Source of the DNA: an uncultured Clostridium sp.
GTDB lineage: Bacteria; Bacillota; Clostridia; Lachnospirales; Lachnospiraceae
Assembly: GCA_900549235.1 (NCBI GenBank)
Contig: URNT01000015.1
Location: 20,658 to 84,657 of the forward strand
Reading direction: 5' to 3'
Length of the DNA stretch: 64,000 nucleotides
Part shown: in pieces, positions 41,502 to 50,664 of the stretch
How positions within the stretch are numbered: position 1 is the stretch's first letter
How the letters are laid out: each line of letters begins with the position of its first letter
Program-made: the position numbers and the translations under genes
The notes under the pieces: model-generated
Seen by the model: the letters and a program-made list of their open reading frames with translations, nothing else
Databases searched by the model: none
What the model was told of the DNA's origin: nothing

Positions 41502-42815
41502 ATGGCGATGATTCACGAAACACTAAATGAAGTACTGCCTGCTATGATTGAGCTTAGCGAAGATATTTACCGCCATCCGGAGTTAGGCTTTAAGGAGTTC
41601 AGAAGCCGGAGCAAGGTAGTGGAGATTCTTGAACAGGCAGGGATCCCTTATGAGGACGCGGCCTATACCGGGCTTACCGCTTGTCTTGACTCAGGAAAGC
41701 CAGGGCCAAATATCGGTCTGATCGCAGAATTTGACGCGGTGCCTACGTTAGGGCATCCCTGCGCCAATGAAGGGGACTATGCGGCCCATACCTGCGGCCA
41801 CTATGCTCAGCTGGGAGTGATGCTTAGCTTATTTTTAGCCATTAAGAAATCGGATATACTGAAAGAGCTTTGCGGGAAGGTAACACTGCTCATAACGCCA
41901 GGTGAGGAATTCTGTGACATGGATTACAGAAAGGAGCTTATCCGGCAGGGGAAATTAAGCTATCCTTCTGGAAAGCAGGAGATGATTGCAGCAGGAGTGT
42001 TTGACACCATTGATATTATGCTTTCCTGCCATGCCATGGGCCTTGACATGACAAAGTATCATGCGGAAATCGGGGCCAGTCTCAATGGATTTATCCAAAA
42101 ACGGGCTGTTTTTTATGGAAAAGCCGCTCATGCCGGAGCGAATCCTGAGGGCGGTATCAATGCTCTTAATGCAGCCAATCTTGCCATGACCGGGATCAAT
42201 TTTCTTCGTGAGACCTTCCGGGCGGAGGATGCGGTAAGGGTACACTTTGTAATGCAGGAGGGAGGACAGACAGTGAACACAGTTCCCTCCAGAACCCAGT
42301 TAGAGATGTATATAAGAGCCAGGTCTACAGATGCTATTTTTGAGACGAATGATAAGGTGAACCGGGCTCTCAGGGGCGGGGCCTTAGCGATTAACTGCGG
42401 CCTGGAAATCCAGGATATGCCGGGATATTTTCCTCTGCATCAGGATAAAAATCTAACAGAGCTTGTAAAGAAGCACATTTTAGATTACATGGAGCCGTCT
42501 ATGGTGGCTCAGGGTACTCATGGGTTTGCTTCCGGAGATATGGGAGATATTTCCATGATGTGGCCTACGGTAGAAATTGGAACAGCCGGTTTTGAAGGAA
42601 CGATCCATGGGAAGGATTTTAAAACAGTGGACCCGGAGCAGGCATACTGCGTACCAGCCCACTATTTTGCAGATACAGTAATAGAGCTACTGTCTGAAGG
42701 CGGGGCGGAGGCCTGGAAGATCAAGGAGGCTTTTGTGTCGGTTATGGATAAAAAGAGCTATCTGGAAACACTGGATGGCTTAAATAAATCAACCACATAT
42801 GAAAAGGAGAATTGA
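41502..42815 (+). CDS. M20 family amidohydrolase/peptidase
   Basis: A 437-residue metal-dependent hydrolase of the M20 aminoacylase/carboxypeptidase group. Motifs are SEDIYRHPELGFKEF at the N-terminus, AEFDAVPTLGHPCANEG and HTCGHYAQLG for metal binding, TPGEEFCD with the catalytic Glu, and a dimerisation domain at ~190-305 (AVFYGKAAHAGANPEGGINALNA). AGAAGGAGG precedes the ATG. It heads an operon otherwise devoted to nucleoside uptake, so it may process an N-acyl or amidated purine-linked substrate, but that is inference from position. Confidence 0.85.
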   Translation: MAMIHETLNEVLPAMIELSEDIYRHPELGFKEFRSRSKVVEILEQAGIPYEDAAYTGLTACLDSGKPGPNIGLIAEFDAVPTLGHPCANEGDYAAHTCGHYAQLGVMLSLFLAIKKSDILKELCGKVTLLITPGEEFCDMDYRKELIRQGKLSYPSGKQEMIAAGVFDTIDIMLSCHAMGLDMTKYHAEIGASLNGFIQKRAVFYGKAAHAGANPEGGINALNAANLAMTGINFLRETFRAEDAVRVHFVMQEGGQTVNTVPSRTQLEMYIRARSTDAIFETNDKVNRALRGGALAINCGLEIQDMPGYFPLHQDKNLTELVKKHILDYMEPSMVAQGTHGFASGDMGDISMMWPTVEIGTAGFEGTIHGKDFKTVDPEQAYCVPAHYFADTVIELLSEGGAEAWKIKEAFVSVMDKKSYLETLDGLNKSTTYEKEN

Positions 42816-42819
42816 TTTT

Positions 42820-43983
42820 ATGAGAAAAAAATTTTTATGCAGTGCAGCAGTTGCAGCCATGGCGGCATCCGTACTTTTCGGATGTGCAGACAGCGGGAAT
42901 GGGGGAACATCCACAGATAAGGCAACAGAGAAAGTGGCAGAGGGAGCAGATGAGAATGAGGCGGCTTCAGGGGAGAAGGTAAAGGTTTCCCTTCTGGTTA
43001 CCGGTTCTTTTGGAGATAAGGCCTTTAACGATTCCGCTCAGGCTGGTATGGAGCGCCTGACGGCTGAAATGGGAGATCAGGTTGAGGTAGAGATGATCGA
43101 GATGGGCAATGATAAGACTAAGTTTGAGGGCTCACTTCTGGATGCGTCCGAGTCAGATGCGGATATTATCATTACAGGTCTTTGGGATATGAAGGAGATT
43201 ACAGAAAATGTAGCTCAGGATTTCCCGGAAAAGAAGTATATTATCTTTGATACAGATGTGGATTATAACGCAGGCGATCTGAGCAATGTATACTCGATGA
43301 GTTATAAGCAGAATGAGGGAGCATTTTTAGCAGGCGTACTGGCAGCCAGCGCGACGGCTTCTGATATGGAGTATGCAAATGAGGACGCAGTCATTGGTTT
43401 TGTCGGCGCAAAGGATACGGCAGCGGTGATCAATGATTCGGCAGTTGGATTTATCGAGGGCGCCCAGTTTGTAAATCCGGATATTAAGGTTCTGGTTTCT
43501 TATGTCGGTTCCTATGTGGACTCCGCAACAGCAAAAGAGCTGGCACTGACACAGTATTCCTCCGGTGCGGACGTGGTATTTGTAGCGGCTGGTCCGGCTT
43601 CTGTAGGTGTAATTGAAGCTGCGGCTGAGAGCCAGAAGTATGTAATCGGAGTAGATTCTGACCAGGCTCTGGCGTATGAGGGGAAGGATGAGGCTCAGTT
43701 TATTATCTCTTCTGCCATCAAGGGCGTTGGCGACAGCCTTGTAAATGCAGTGGAGCGTTCATTAAAGGGAGAGCTTCCTTACGGCGAGTATGAGGTGTTA
43801 GGCCTTGAGGATGGCGTTGTGGGGCTGGCTGACAATGAGATCTATCAGACCGTTGTTCCTGAAGATGTAAGAGCAGCAGTGGATGAAGCTAAGGAAAAGA
43901 TTCTTGCAGGTGAGGTTTCTGTAAGCACAGCCTTTGGTATGGAGGAGTCCGCGTTAAAGGAGATCATAAGCAGTGCCCAGTAA
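42820..43983 (+). CDS. BMP family nucleoside-binding lipoprotein
   Basis: A 387-residue lipoprotein: MRKKFLCSAAVAAMAASVLFGC with lipobox VLFGC, then an acidic/Thr-rich linker. The mature part is of the basic membrane protein (PnrA/BmpA) family: VSLLVTGSFGDKAFNDSAQAGMERL, DTDVDYNAGDLSNVYSMSYKQNEGAFLAGVLA, GFVGAKDTAAVINDSAVGFIEGAQ. Characterised members bind purine nucleosides, and adenosine deaminase is encoded in the same operon. ATG 42820 is preferred to ATG 42799, since AAAAGGAG lies between them. Confidence 0.92.
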   Translation: MRKKFLCSAAVAAMAASVLFGCADSGNGGTSTDKATEKVAEGADENEAASGEKVKVSLLVTGSFGDKAFNDSAQAGMERLTAEMGDQVEVEMIEMGNDKTKFEGSLLDASESDADIIITGLWDMKEITENVAQDFPEKKYIIFDTDVDYNAGDLSNVYSMSYKQNEGAFLAGVLAASATASDMEYANEDAVIGFVGAKDTAAVINDSAVGFIEGAQFVNPDIKVLVSYVGSYVDSATAKELALTQYSSGADVVFVAAGPASVGVIEAAAESQKYVIGVDSDQALAYEGKDEAQFIISSAIKGVGDSLVNAVERSLKGELPYGEYEVLGLEDGVVGLADNEIYQTVVPEDVRAAVDEAKEKILAGEVSVSTAFGMEESALKEIISSAQ

Positions 43984-44013
43984 ATGTGTGGGTACCGTTA
44001 GAAAGGGTATGAT

Positions 44014-45570
44014 ATGGAACAGGGGAACGTATTAGAAGCCAGAAATATCACTAAGGTTTATCCCGGTGGTGTGGTGGCGAACCACAATGTCAATCTTGAA
44101 ATCCGCAGGGGCGAGGTTCACGCGCTGGTAGGTGAAAACGGTGCAGGAAAGTCAACGCTTATGAAGATGCTCTTTGGAATGATTTCCCCTACGGAGGGCC
44201 AGATTTTTGTGGATGGGAAGGAAGTGCATTTTGCTTCCTCCAGTGACGCCATAGAGGCCGGTCTTGGTATGGTCCATCAGCATTTTATGCAGGTGCCGTC
44301 TATGACGGTAGCTGAAAATCTGATTCTGGGCGCTGAGACGGGGACTGCCTTTAAGGTGGATCGGAAAAAGGCCTTTGAGATCACAAAGGAGCTGTCTGAA
44401 AAATATAATCTGAAGGTAGATGCGGCGGAGCGGGTGGAAGATATTTCTCTGGCCATGCGTCAGAAGCTGGAAATCTTAAAGGCTCTGTACCGGGGGGCTC
44501 ATATCCTGATTCTGGATGAGCCTACGGCAGTGCTTACGCCTCAGGAAACGGAAGAATTATTTGAGCAGTTAAAGCTTCTTCGGGACAGTGGACATACCAT
44601 TATTTTTATATCCCATAAATTAAATGAGGTAAAGGCTCTCTGCAGCCGGATGACCATTTTAAGGGATGGAAAGACCATGGGAACCTATGAGATTTCCGAC
44701 CTGGATGAGCACGAGATTTCACGCCTGATGGTAGGCAGGGATGTAAGCCTTGACATTGAGAAAGAAGAGGAGGATTTTGGAAAAACCGTATTTTCAGTTA
44801 AGGACCTGGTTTATGCAGATTCCTTTGGAAAGACCAGGCTGGATCATGTTTCATTTTCCATACGTGAAGGCCAGATCCTTGGCATTGCAGGAATTGACGG
44901 GAATGGGCAGTCTGAGCTGGTGGAGGCCATTGTGGGTACTTTAAAGCCTCAGGGCGGAAGAATCTCTCTGAACGGAACCGATATTTCTTCTTATCCGGTA
45001 TTGAAGCGCCAGGAGGCAGGAATTTCTCATGTATCCGAGGATCGTATGAAATACGGAACGGCTCCGAAGCTGTCTTTGGAGGACAATACGATTTCCAAGA
45101 TTTATTATAAGGATCAGCTAAAGACCAGGGGACTGATCGACAGCAAAAAGGTGTCGGAGTATGTGAACCGGATTCTGAAGGAATTTCTGGTTAAGTATGA
45201 TAACTCGAAGCAGGCGGTTTCAGAGCTTTCCGGCGGAAATGTGCAGAAGCTGGTAGTAGGACGGGAGTTTGACTATGAGCCGGAGCTTTTGATCATGAAT
45301 CAGCCTACCCGCGGCATCGATGTGGGGGCCATTGAGTTTATCAGGAAGAAAATTGTGGATATGCGCAGCAGGAAGAAGGCGATTCTTCTGGTGTCCGCTG
45401 ATCTGAATGAGGTGTTGTCTTTAAGCGATACCATTCTGGTTATGCACGAGGGACGGATTGTGGGATATATCGATGATGTGAAGCATACGTCAGAAAATGA
45501 ACTGGGCCTTTATATGCTTGGTGTGAAAGAAGATTCCAGAGAGCGGATTGGAGGTGCGTGCTGTGAATAA
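44014..45570 (+). CDS. Nucleoside ABC importer ATPase (two-domain, NupA/YufO-like)
   Basis: A 518-residue tandem ATPase. The first domain has Walker A GENGAGKS (near residue 42), MVHQHFMQVPSMTVAENL and LILDEPTAVLTPQE; the second has GIDGNGQSELVE in place of a classical Walker A, LSGGNVQKLVVGRE and LLIMNQPTRGIDVGA. The pattern is that of the RbsA/NupA type paired with BMP proteins. It is followed by two permeases and adenosine deaminase. Start ATG 44014; AGAAAGGG lies about 10 bases upstream. Confidence 0.93.
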   Translation: MEQGNVLEARNITKVYPGGVVANHNVNLEIRRGEVHALVGENGAGKSTLMKMLFGMISPTEGQIFVDGKEVHFASSSDAIEAGLGMVHQHFMQVPSMTVAENLILGAETGTAFKVDRKKAFEITKELSEKYNLKVDAAERVEDISLAMRQKLEILKALYRGAHILILDEPTAVLTPQETEELFEQLKLLRDSGHTIIFISHKLNEVKALCSRMTILRDGKTMGTYEISDLDEHEISRLMVGRDVSLDIEKEEEDFGKTVFSVKDLVYADSFGKTRLDHVSFSIREGQILGIAGIDGNGQSELVEAIVGTLKPQGGRISLNGTDISSYPVLKRQEAGISHVSEDRMKYGTAPKLSLEDNTISKIYYKDQLKTRGLIDSKKVSEYVNRILKEFLVKYDNSKQAVSELSGGNVQKLVVGREFDYEPELLIMNQPTRGIDVGAIEFIRKKIVDMRSRKKAILLVSADLNEVLSLSDTILVMHEGRIVGYIDDVKHTSENELGLYMLGVKEDSRERIGGACCE

Positions 45571-46609
45571 GAAGTTTACCATTGTGCGTCTGGCCTGTGC
45601 CTTTGCTATCGCGATTCTTCTGTCAGTAGGAATTATTTTTGCAGTCAGCGAAGAGCCGGTGACGGCGGTTTATAACCTGTTTTTAGGGCCGCTCCAGAGT
45701 AAGCGTCATTTCTTTGATGTGTTTGCCAGCAGTGTGCCTCTGATTTTTACGGGACTGGCTCTGGGACTGGTGTTTAAGTCAGGAAATTTTTCTATGATTG
45801 CAGATGCCTGCCTGTTTACCGGTGGTGTGGTGACGGCGGCTCTGGCGATTAAGACAGCTATGCCGGCTCCGGTTCACCCTATTGTGATCATGGTCTGTGC
45901 GGCGGCTGTGGGCGGCATCATTGGAAGTATTCCGGCTCTCCTTAAGGTATATTTTCATACCAATGAGCTTGTAACCTCTTTGATGCTTAATTATGTGTTT
46001 TTTTACCTTGGCATTTACGGGGTGACCAGATTTCTGGCGGATCGTGAGGCGGGAACCTTCGCTTCCTTAAAATACCAGCCGACAGCAGAGCTTGGGACGC
46101 TGATTTCAGGGACTAAATTTCATGTGGGATACCTGATTGCCATCGGTGTGGTGATTGTTTTGTACCTTCTGGTGTTTAAAACCAGGTTTGGCTATGAGGT
46201 GCGCATTTCAGGAAGCAATCCTCAGTTTGCTAAATATTCCGGTATGAATACAAACAAGGTGATCATTCTGACCCAGGTGATTGCGGGAGCGGTGGCAGGT
46301 CTTGGAGGCTCGGTGGAGCAGATGGCGATGTACCAGCGCTTTAACTGGCAGGATTCGCCTTCCTATGCGTGGGACGGTGTGATTATCGCCATCTTATCCG
46401 GCAATAATCCGAAAATGGTTCCTTTTGCGGCCTTTTTCCTGGCCTACATTCGTGTAGGAGCGGATCTGATGTCCCGGCGCTCGGATGTACAGAATGAACT
46501 GGTATCAATTATTCAGGCAGTGCTGATTCTGTTTGTAACAGCGGAGCGCTTTATGGCAGGCTGGAAGCAGCGGGAAGAGGCTAAGAGAGCGCTGAGAGGG
46601 GAGGCATAA
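45563..46609 (+). CDS. Nucleoside ABC importer permease, first subunit (NupB/YufP-like)
   Basis: A 348-residue membrane protein of the BPD_transp_2 (RbsC-like) family with about nine hydrophobic segments. NELVTSLMLNYVFFYLGIYG and GGSVEQMAMYQRFNWQDSPSYAWDGVIIAILSGNNP are typical of the larger nucleoside permease. It starts at GTG 45563, 7 bases after GGAGGT (45550-45555), and overlaps the ATPase gene by 8 bases. Confidence 0.9.
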   Translation: MNKKFTIVRLACAFAIAILLSVGIIFAVSEEPVTAVYNLFLGPLQSKRHFFDVFASSVPLIFTGLALGLVFKSGNFSMIADACLFTGGVVTAALAIKTAMPAPVHPIVIMVCAAAVGGIIGSIPALLKVYFHTNELVTSLMLNYVFFYLGIYGVTRFLADREAGTFASLKYQPTAELGTLISGTKFHVGYLIAIGVVIVLYLLVFKTRFGYEVRISGSNPQFAKYSGMNTNKVIILTQVIAGAVAGLGGSVEQMAMYQRFNWQDSPSYAWDGVIIAILSGNNPKMVPFAAFFLAYIRVGADLMSRRSDVQNELVSIIQAVLILFVTAERFMAGWKQREEAKRALRGEA

Positions 46610-46611
46610 TA

Positions 46612-47562
46612 ATGGATGTGTTTCAGGATATTTTAAAAACTTTAAGTCTCCCGGAATTTTACTTCGCTGTGTTCCGAAGCGCGACGCCAGTGCTTCTTAC
46701 CACTCTGGGAGCAATGATTTCTTCCCGGTCCGGTACCAGCAATATTGCCCTTGAAGGTACGATGCTGATTTCCGCTTTTGTGGGTGTGGTGGTAAGCGCC
46801 TTCACTCAGAATGCCTGGATTGGATTTTTAGGCGCGGTGCTGTCGGGCTTTGTGATCAGCAATATATTAGCCTATTTTATTTTAAAATTAAATTCCAACG
46901 CAGTTATTTCCGGAATTGCCATCAATACACTGGCTTCCGGGGGTACGATTTTTGTGCTGTATCTGATCACAGGAGAGAAGGGAGCGTCTACCTCCCTGGC
47001 CTCTTTAAAGCTTCCAAGCCTGACCCTTCCTGGGATCCAGAATATACCAGTGATCGGTGCGGTTTTGTCGGGCCATCATGTGCTGACCTATGCGGCTCTC
47101 ATTTTAGTAGCGGCAGTGTGGTATCTGTTTAAGTACACAAGGCTTGGTATGCATATACGGGCGGTTGGAGAGTCTCCGGATGCGGCCGAGTCTGTGGGGA
47201 TTCCGGTTAAGCGGGTAAAATATATTGCTCTGAGCTTCAGCGGGATTCTTACCGGTATGGCGGGAGCCTTCCTTTCCATGGGATATGTAGGCTTATTTTC
47301 TGCAGGCATGACAGCAGGCCGCGGATATATTGCTCTGGCAACGCAGGCCATAGCCGCAGGAAATGCAGTGGTGGGAATGCTGGCATCCTTATTGTTTGGA
47401 TTCTGCCAGAGCCTTGCAAATTACCTTCAGTCTTCTAATATTCCGCTCCAGTTTATTCAGATGATGCCATATCTTATCATTATTATTGCTTATACAGTGT
47501 ACTGTGGTATGATAGAACACAATAAAAAGAAAAAACAAATGCAGGCGGCAGCTGGCAAATAA
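46612..47562 (+). CDS. Nucleoside ABC importer permease, second subunit (NupC/YufQ-like)
   Basis: A 316-residue membrane protein with about eight hydrophobic segments. SRSGTSNIALEGTMLISAFVGVV and GLFSAGMTAGRGYIALATQAIAAGNAVVGMLASLLFG are conserved in the smaller permease of BMP-linked importers. It begins 2 bases after the preceding stop, with GAGAGGGGAGG upstream. It forms the pore with the previous permease. Confidence 0.92.
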   Translation: MDVFQDILKTLSLPEFYFAVFRSATPVLLTTLGAMISSRSGTSNIALEGTMLISAFVGVVVSAFTQNAWIGFLGAVLSGFVISNILAYFILKLNSNAVISGIAINTLASGGTIFVLYLITGEKGASTSLASLKLPSLTLPGIQNIPVIGAVLSGHHVLTYAALILVAAVWYLFKYTRLGMHIRAVGESPDAAESVGIPVKRVKYIALSFSGILTGMAGAFLSMGYVGLFSAGMTAGRGYIALATQAIAAGNAVVGMLASLLFGFCQSLANYLQSSNIPLQFIQMMPYLIIIIAYTVYCGMIEHNKKKKQMQAAAGK

Positions 47563-47577
47563 GAGAGGGGTTAGACC

Positions 47578-48534
47578 ATGGACAAACACTTAATGGAGTT
47601 ACATTTACATCTGGACGGCTCCCTGCGCCCGGAAACGGTATGGGAGCTGGCAAAGGAACAGGGAGTGGAGCTTCCTGTGGGGACACTGGAGGAGGTAAGG
47701 CAGCAGATGAAGGTGCCTGAGGACTGCCAGACCCTGGAGGAGTATCTGAAGCGGTTTGATCTGCCTCTTTTAGTGCTTCAGGAGGAGAACGCGCTGGAGC
47801 GGGTTACCTTTGAACTGACAGAGGATCTTGCGAAGGCCGGGCTTGATTATGCGGAGATCCGCTTTGCGCCTCAGCTTTCCCTTCAGAACGGGCTTACCCA
47901 GGATCAGGTGGTTCAGGCGGCCATCCGCGGAGCAGAGCGGGGAATGAAGGCGTATCCCGGAATCCGGGTGGGGCTGATCCTCTGCTGTATGAGAGGGGAT
48001 CAGAATGAGGCTCTGAACCTGGAAACCGTTGAAATGGTGAAGAAATACCTGGGCAGGGTTGTCTGCGCAGTTGACATCGCAGGGGCAGAAGGGTTGTTTG
48101 ATACCCGCCTTTTCAAGCCGGTGTTTGACAAGGTGAATGAATACGGCCTTCCGATGACCATCCATGCAGGAGAAGCAGCAGGCCCGGACAGCATCCGCAC
48201 CGCTCTTTCCTACGGAACCAGGAGAATCGGCCATGGAGTGGCTGCGGCTCAGGATGAAGCTCTTATAAAGGAGCTGGTCCGTGACGGCATCACCCTGGAG
48301 GTCTGTGTTACCAGCAACTTCCATACAAAGGTAATGAACCGCCTGGAGGATCATCCCATCCGTAAGCTCTTTGACGCAGGAGTGCGGGTGACCATCAACT
48401 CTGACAATATGACTGCTTCTGATACAAACCTTGCAAAGGAGATCCAGGTTTTAAAGGATGTGCTTGGATTTACGGAGGAAGAAATAGAGACGATGGAGCA
48501 GTATGGGTGGGAAGCCAGGTTTTTAAAAGACTGA
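47578..48534 (+). CDS. add: Adenosine deaminase
   Basis: A 318-residue zinc enzyme converting adenosine to inosine. MELHLHLDGSLRPETVWELA holds the first metal His pair; the substrate Lys/His blocks are GLDYAEIRFAPQLS, PMTIHAGEAAG with the catalytic Glu, RRIGHGVAA, and TLEVCVTSNFHT. The final metal block reads INSDNMTAS; the second Asp of the animal DD pair is Asn, as in several bacterial enzymes. It lies 15 bases after the permease in the nucleoside importer operon, so imported adenosine is deaminated at once. GAGAGGGG precedes the ATG. Confidence 0.93.
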   Translation: MDKHLMELHLHLDGSLRPETVWELAKEQGVELPVGTLEEVRQQMKVPEDCQTLEEYLKRFDLPLLVLQEENALERVTFELTEDLAKAGLDYAEIRFAPQLSLQNGLTQDQVVQAAIRGAERGMKAYPGIRVGLILCCMRGDQNEALNLETVEMVKKYLGRVVCAVDIAGAEGLFDTRLFKPVFDKVNEYGLPMTIHAGEAAGPDSIRTALSYGTRRIGHGVAAAQDEALIKELVRDGITLEVCVTSNFHTKVMNRLEDHPIRKLFDAGVRVTINSDNMTASDTNLAKEIQVLKDVLGFTEEEIETMEQYGWEARFLKD

Positions 48535-48563
48535 GAGAAACTGAAAGACTGAGAGAAACTGTA
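48528..48563. repeat. 18-bp tandem duplication across the add stop codon
   Basis: Two adjacent 18-base units (48528-48545, 48546-48563) share AGACTGAGAGAAACTG. The add TGA lies in the first unit. Probably a local slippage duplication. Confidence 0.8.
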
Positions 48564-48573
48564 AAATAAAGGG

Positions 48574-48618
48574 AACGCTGCCGGCAGAGGAATGGGTCTG
48601 CTCCGGCAGCGTTTTTTT
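48574..48618 (+). terminator. Terminator of the nucleoside importer operon
   Basis: AACGCTGCCGG (48574-48584) pairs perfectly with CCGGCAGCGTT (48603-48613), followed by TTTTT. Confidence 0.92.
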
Positions 48619-48634
48619 AAACAGGTTTTAAGCT

Positions 48635-49303
48635 TTAGTGATCGGCTTCCGGCTTCCTTTTAGTCGCTCTAGGCAGGTTCCAGCAGTAGCGGGTAGCCAG
48701 AAGACGGATCAGCACCACCAGACATGCGCTGATTACCAGAGACGCGTCTGTTCCCAGGAGGTCATCTGCAAACACATAGCAGAGAGCTCCGGCCAGAGAG
48801 GCGCAGGCGTATACGTGCTTGCGGAGAATATAAGGGGTCTGCCCTGCCATAATATCTCTCAGGACACCGCCTCCTACGCCGGTAAGCACACCCAGGAAGA
48901 TGGAAAGAAACCGGTAATCCCGGTAGCCTGCAAGGATGGCAGTGTCGATGCCGGTTACAGTAAAGGCCGCAAGACCAACGGCATCAAAGATGTTCATCAG
49001 CTTCTCATAGGAAGCGATATAGTGGCTTTCTAAAATCTTCTGGTTCATCCGCACGATACAGAAGAGGATGAGTACGGTGATAAAGGCAGTGATTACATAG
49101 ATAGGGTGTAAAAACAGGCCGGGAGGCACGCTGCCCAGGATTATATCCCTGAGCATACCGCCTCCTACGGCTGTGGTCACTCCCAGCACCACCACACCCA
49201 GCAGATCCAGCTGCTGCTTGATGGCAACCATAGCCCCGGAAGAAGCAAAGGCTACGGTGCCGATCATTTCAATGATAAAAAAAAGTGAGATTGGCTGATC
49301 CAT
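48635..49303 (-). CDS. TRIC-type membrane protein (UPF0126, YicG-like)
   Basis: A 222-residue membrane protein made of two homologous halves of about three segments each. Signature repeats are GTVAFASSGAMVAIKQQLDL with GVTTAVGGGMLRDIILG in the first half, and GLAAFTVTGIDTAI with GVLTGVGGGVLRDIMAGQTP in the second. The family is related to trimeric intracellular cation channels; E. coli YicG has been linked to glycine transport. It starts 9 bases after asnA ends, on the same strand, so the two are probably cotranscribed. AGGAACCTGCC precedes the ATG, a modest ribosome site. Confidence 0.9.
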   Translation of the reverse strand: MDQPISLFFIIEMIGTVAFASSGAMVAIKQQLDLLGVVVLGVTTAVGGGMLRDIILGSVPPGLFLHPIYVITAFITVLILFCIVRMNQKILESHYIASYEKLMNIFDAVGLAAFTVTGIDTAILAGYRDYRFLSIFLGVLTGVGGGVLRDIMAGQTPYILRKHVYACASLAGALCYVFADDLLGTDASLVISACLVVLIRLLATRYCWNLPRATKRKPEADH

Positions 49304-49312
49304 GGCAGGTTC

Positions 49313-50320
49313 CTACAGAAGATAAATCTTATGCTTTTCACATGTATCCCGCATCTCCTGAGGCCAGATGCTGGCCTGTACCTCGCCGATATGGGCACGA
49401 TCCAGTAAAAGCATACACAGACGGGACTGGCCGATACCGCCGCCGATGGTGTAGGGCAACTCACCGTTCAGAAGCATCCTGTGATAGGGAAGCTCCTGGC
49501 GTTCCTCACAGCCGGCTTTTTTCAGCTGCTGGGCCAGGGAAACCTCATCTACGCGGATACCCATACTGGAGATCTCCAGGGCGCAGCCAAGAGTCTCATA
49601 CCAGAACAGAATATCGCCGTTTAACTGCCAGTCATCATAGTCTGGTGCTCTGCCGTCATGGGGCTTGCCGTCTGCCAGCTTATCGCCGATCTGCATTAAA
49701 AAGACGCAGCCATGCTCTCTGGTGATCCGGTTCTCACGTTCCTTTGGAGTGCAGTCAGGGTACAAAGCCTCCAGCTCGGAGGTGGTGATAAAGAAAATAT
49801 CCTCAGGCAGATCCTTCACTGCGTTGGGGTACTTATACCATACCTCGTGCTGCATGTGTTTGATGACCTTGAAGATCTGACGTACCGTATCCTTTAAGGT
49901 GTCCAGGTTCCGGTCCTCTTTTGCAATGACCTTTTCCCAGTCCCACTGATCCACATAGCAGGAGTGCAGGTTATCCAGCTCCTCATCCCGGCGGATGGCG
50001 TTCATATTGGTGTAAAGACCTTCCCCTGGCTGGAAGCCGTATTTCTTAAGGGCCATACGTTTCCACTTCGCAAGAGAGTGAACCACCTCCAGGGTCTCTC
50101 CCGGCAGTCCTGCCATATCAAAGGCGACCGGGCGCTCGGTGCCGTTCAGATTGTCGTTCAGGCCGCTGCTGCGCTCTACGAATAAGGGAGCAGAGATACG
50201 CTCCAGGTGCATCTCACGCCCGATCTCCTTCTGGAAGGTGTCGCGTATGTATTTGATCGCGTCCTGTGTTTCCCGGATGGACAGCCGGGGATCGTAATGT
50301 TCTGGTATGATAAGTGCCAT
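49313..50320 (-). CDS. asnA: Aspartate-ammonia ligase (asparagine synthetase A)
   Basis: A 335-residue cytoplasmic enzyme making asparagine from aspartate, ammonia and ATP. It has the class II tRNA-synthetase-like fold. Conserved blocks are ERISAPLFVERSSGLNDNLNGTERPV, EVVHSLAKWKRMALKKYGF, LHSCYVDQWDWEKVI, ALEISSMGIRVDE and LPYTIGGGIGQSRLCMLLL. AGGAGG stands 11 bases before the ATG. It has a modest promoter at 50391-50363, separate from the upstream DUF3006 gene. Confidence 0.97.
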   Translation of the reverse strand: MALIIPEHYDPRLSIRETQDAIKYIRDTFQKEIGREMHLERISAPLFVERSSGLNDNLNGTERPVAFDMAGLPGETLEVVHSLAKWKRMALKKYGFQPGEGLYTNMNAIRRDEELDNLHSCYVDQWDWEKVIAKEDRNLDTLKDTVRQIFKVIKHMQHEVWYKYPNAVKDLPEDIFFITTSELEALYPDCTPKERENRITREHGCVFLMQIGDKLADGKPHDGRAPDYDDWQLNGDILFWYETLGCALEISSMGIRVDEVSLAQQLKKAGCEERQELPYHRMLLNGELPYTIGGGIGQSRLCMLLLDRAHIGEVQASIWPQEMRDTCEKHKIYLL

Positions 50321-50362
50321 GGATCCAGTCCTCCTTGTATGCTGAATAAAAATGTTTTATTT

Positions 50363-50391
50363 ATGGTATCACTAATGGGGAAAAGGTGCAA
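50363..50391 (-). promoter_or_regulatory. Possible asnA promoter
   Basis: On the minus strand, TTGCAC (50391-50386), 17 bp, TACCAT (50368-50363). Each hexamer matches consensus at four of six bases. Confidence 0.45.
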
Positions 50392-50420
50392 TAGAAAAAT
50401 ATGCATTTTTATACATACCT

Positions 50421-50633
50421 TTATTCAAAGAGATCCATCAGCTTTCTCTTCATGGCCTGGCGGCGCCTGGCAGAAGCCTCCGGATCCGGCAAAAAACGCC
50501 CGTTTTCCTCCCGGATCACGTCGCCCTCCTTAAGTCCCTCAGGCAGCAGCCCGGCGGCAATGGAGATCATGTTCTTATGCTCATCCTCACAGATGGCAGT
50601 TCCTTCTTCAATACGGTCGATGATATAGTTCAT
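50421..50633 (-). CDS. DUF3006 family protein
   Basis: A 70-residue protein: MNYIIDRIEEGTAICEDEHKN then GLLPEGLKEGDVIREENGRF, the DUF3006 pattern of a small beta-barrel with a basic C-terminal helix (SARRRQAMKRKLMDLFE). DUF3006 genes are often found next to secreted ComEC-like metallo-beta-lactamase genes, as here, 31 bases after the MBL gene. AGGAGGGT precedes the ATG. Function unknown. Confidence 0.85.
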   Translation of the reverse strand: MNYIIDRIEEGTAICEDEHKNMISIAAGLLPEGLKEGDVIREENGRFLPDPEASARRRQAMKRKLMDLFE

Positions 50634-50664
50634 AGCCTGAACCCTCCTGTATGTTGGTGTAAAA

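Noticed and set aside
48528..48563. Tandem 18-bp repeats as the start of a CRISPR array
   Set aside because: Only two adjacent units without spacers and no cas genes; a local duplication explains them.
50321..50420. T-box or amino-acid riboswitch upstream of asnA
   Set aside because: The 100-base region is too short and lacks the T-box AGGGTGGNACCGCG-like core; only a modest promoter is visible.
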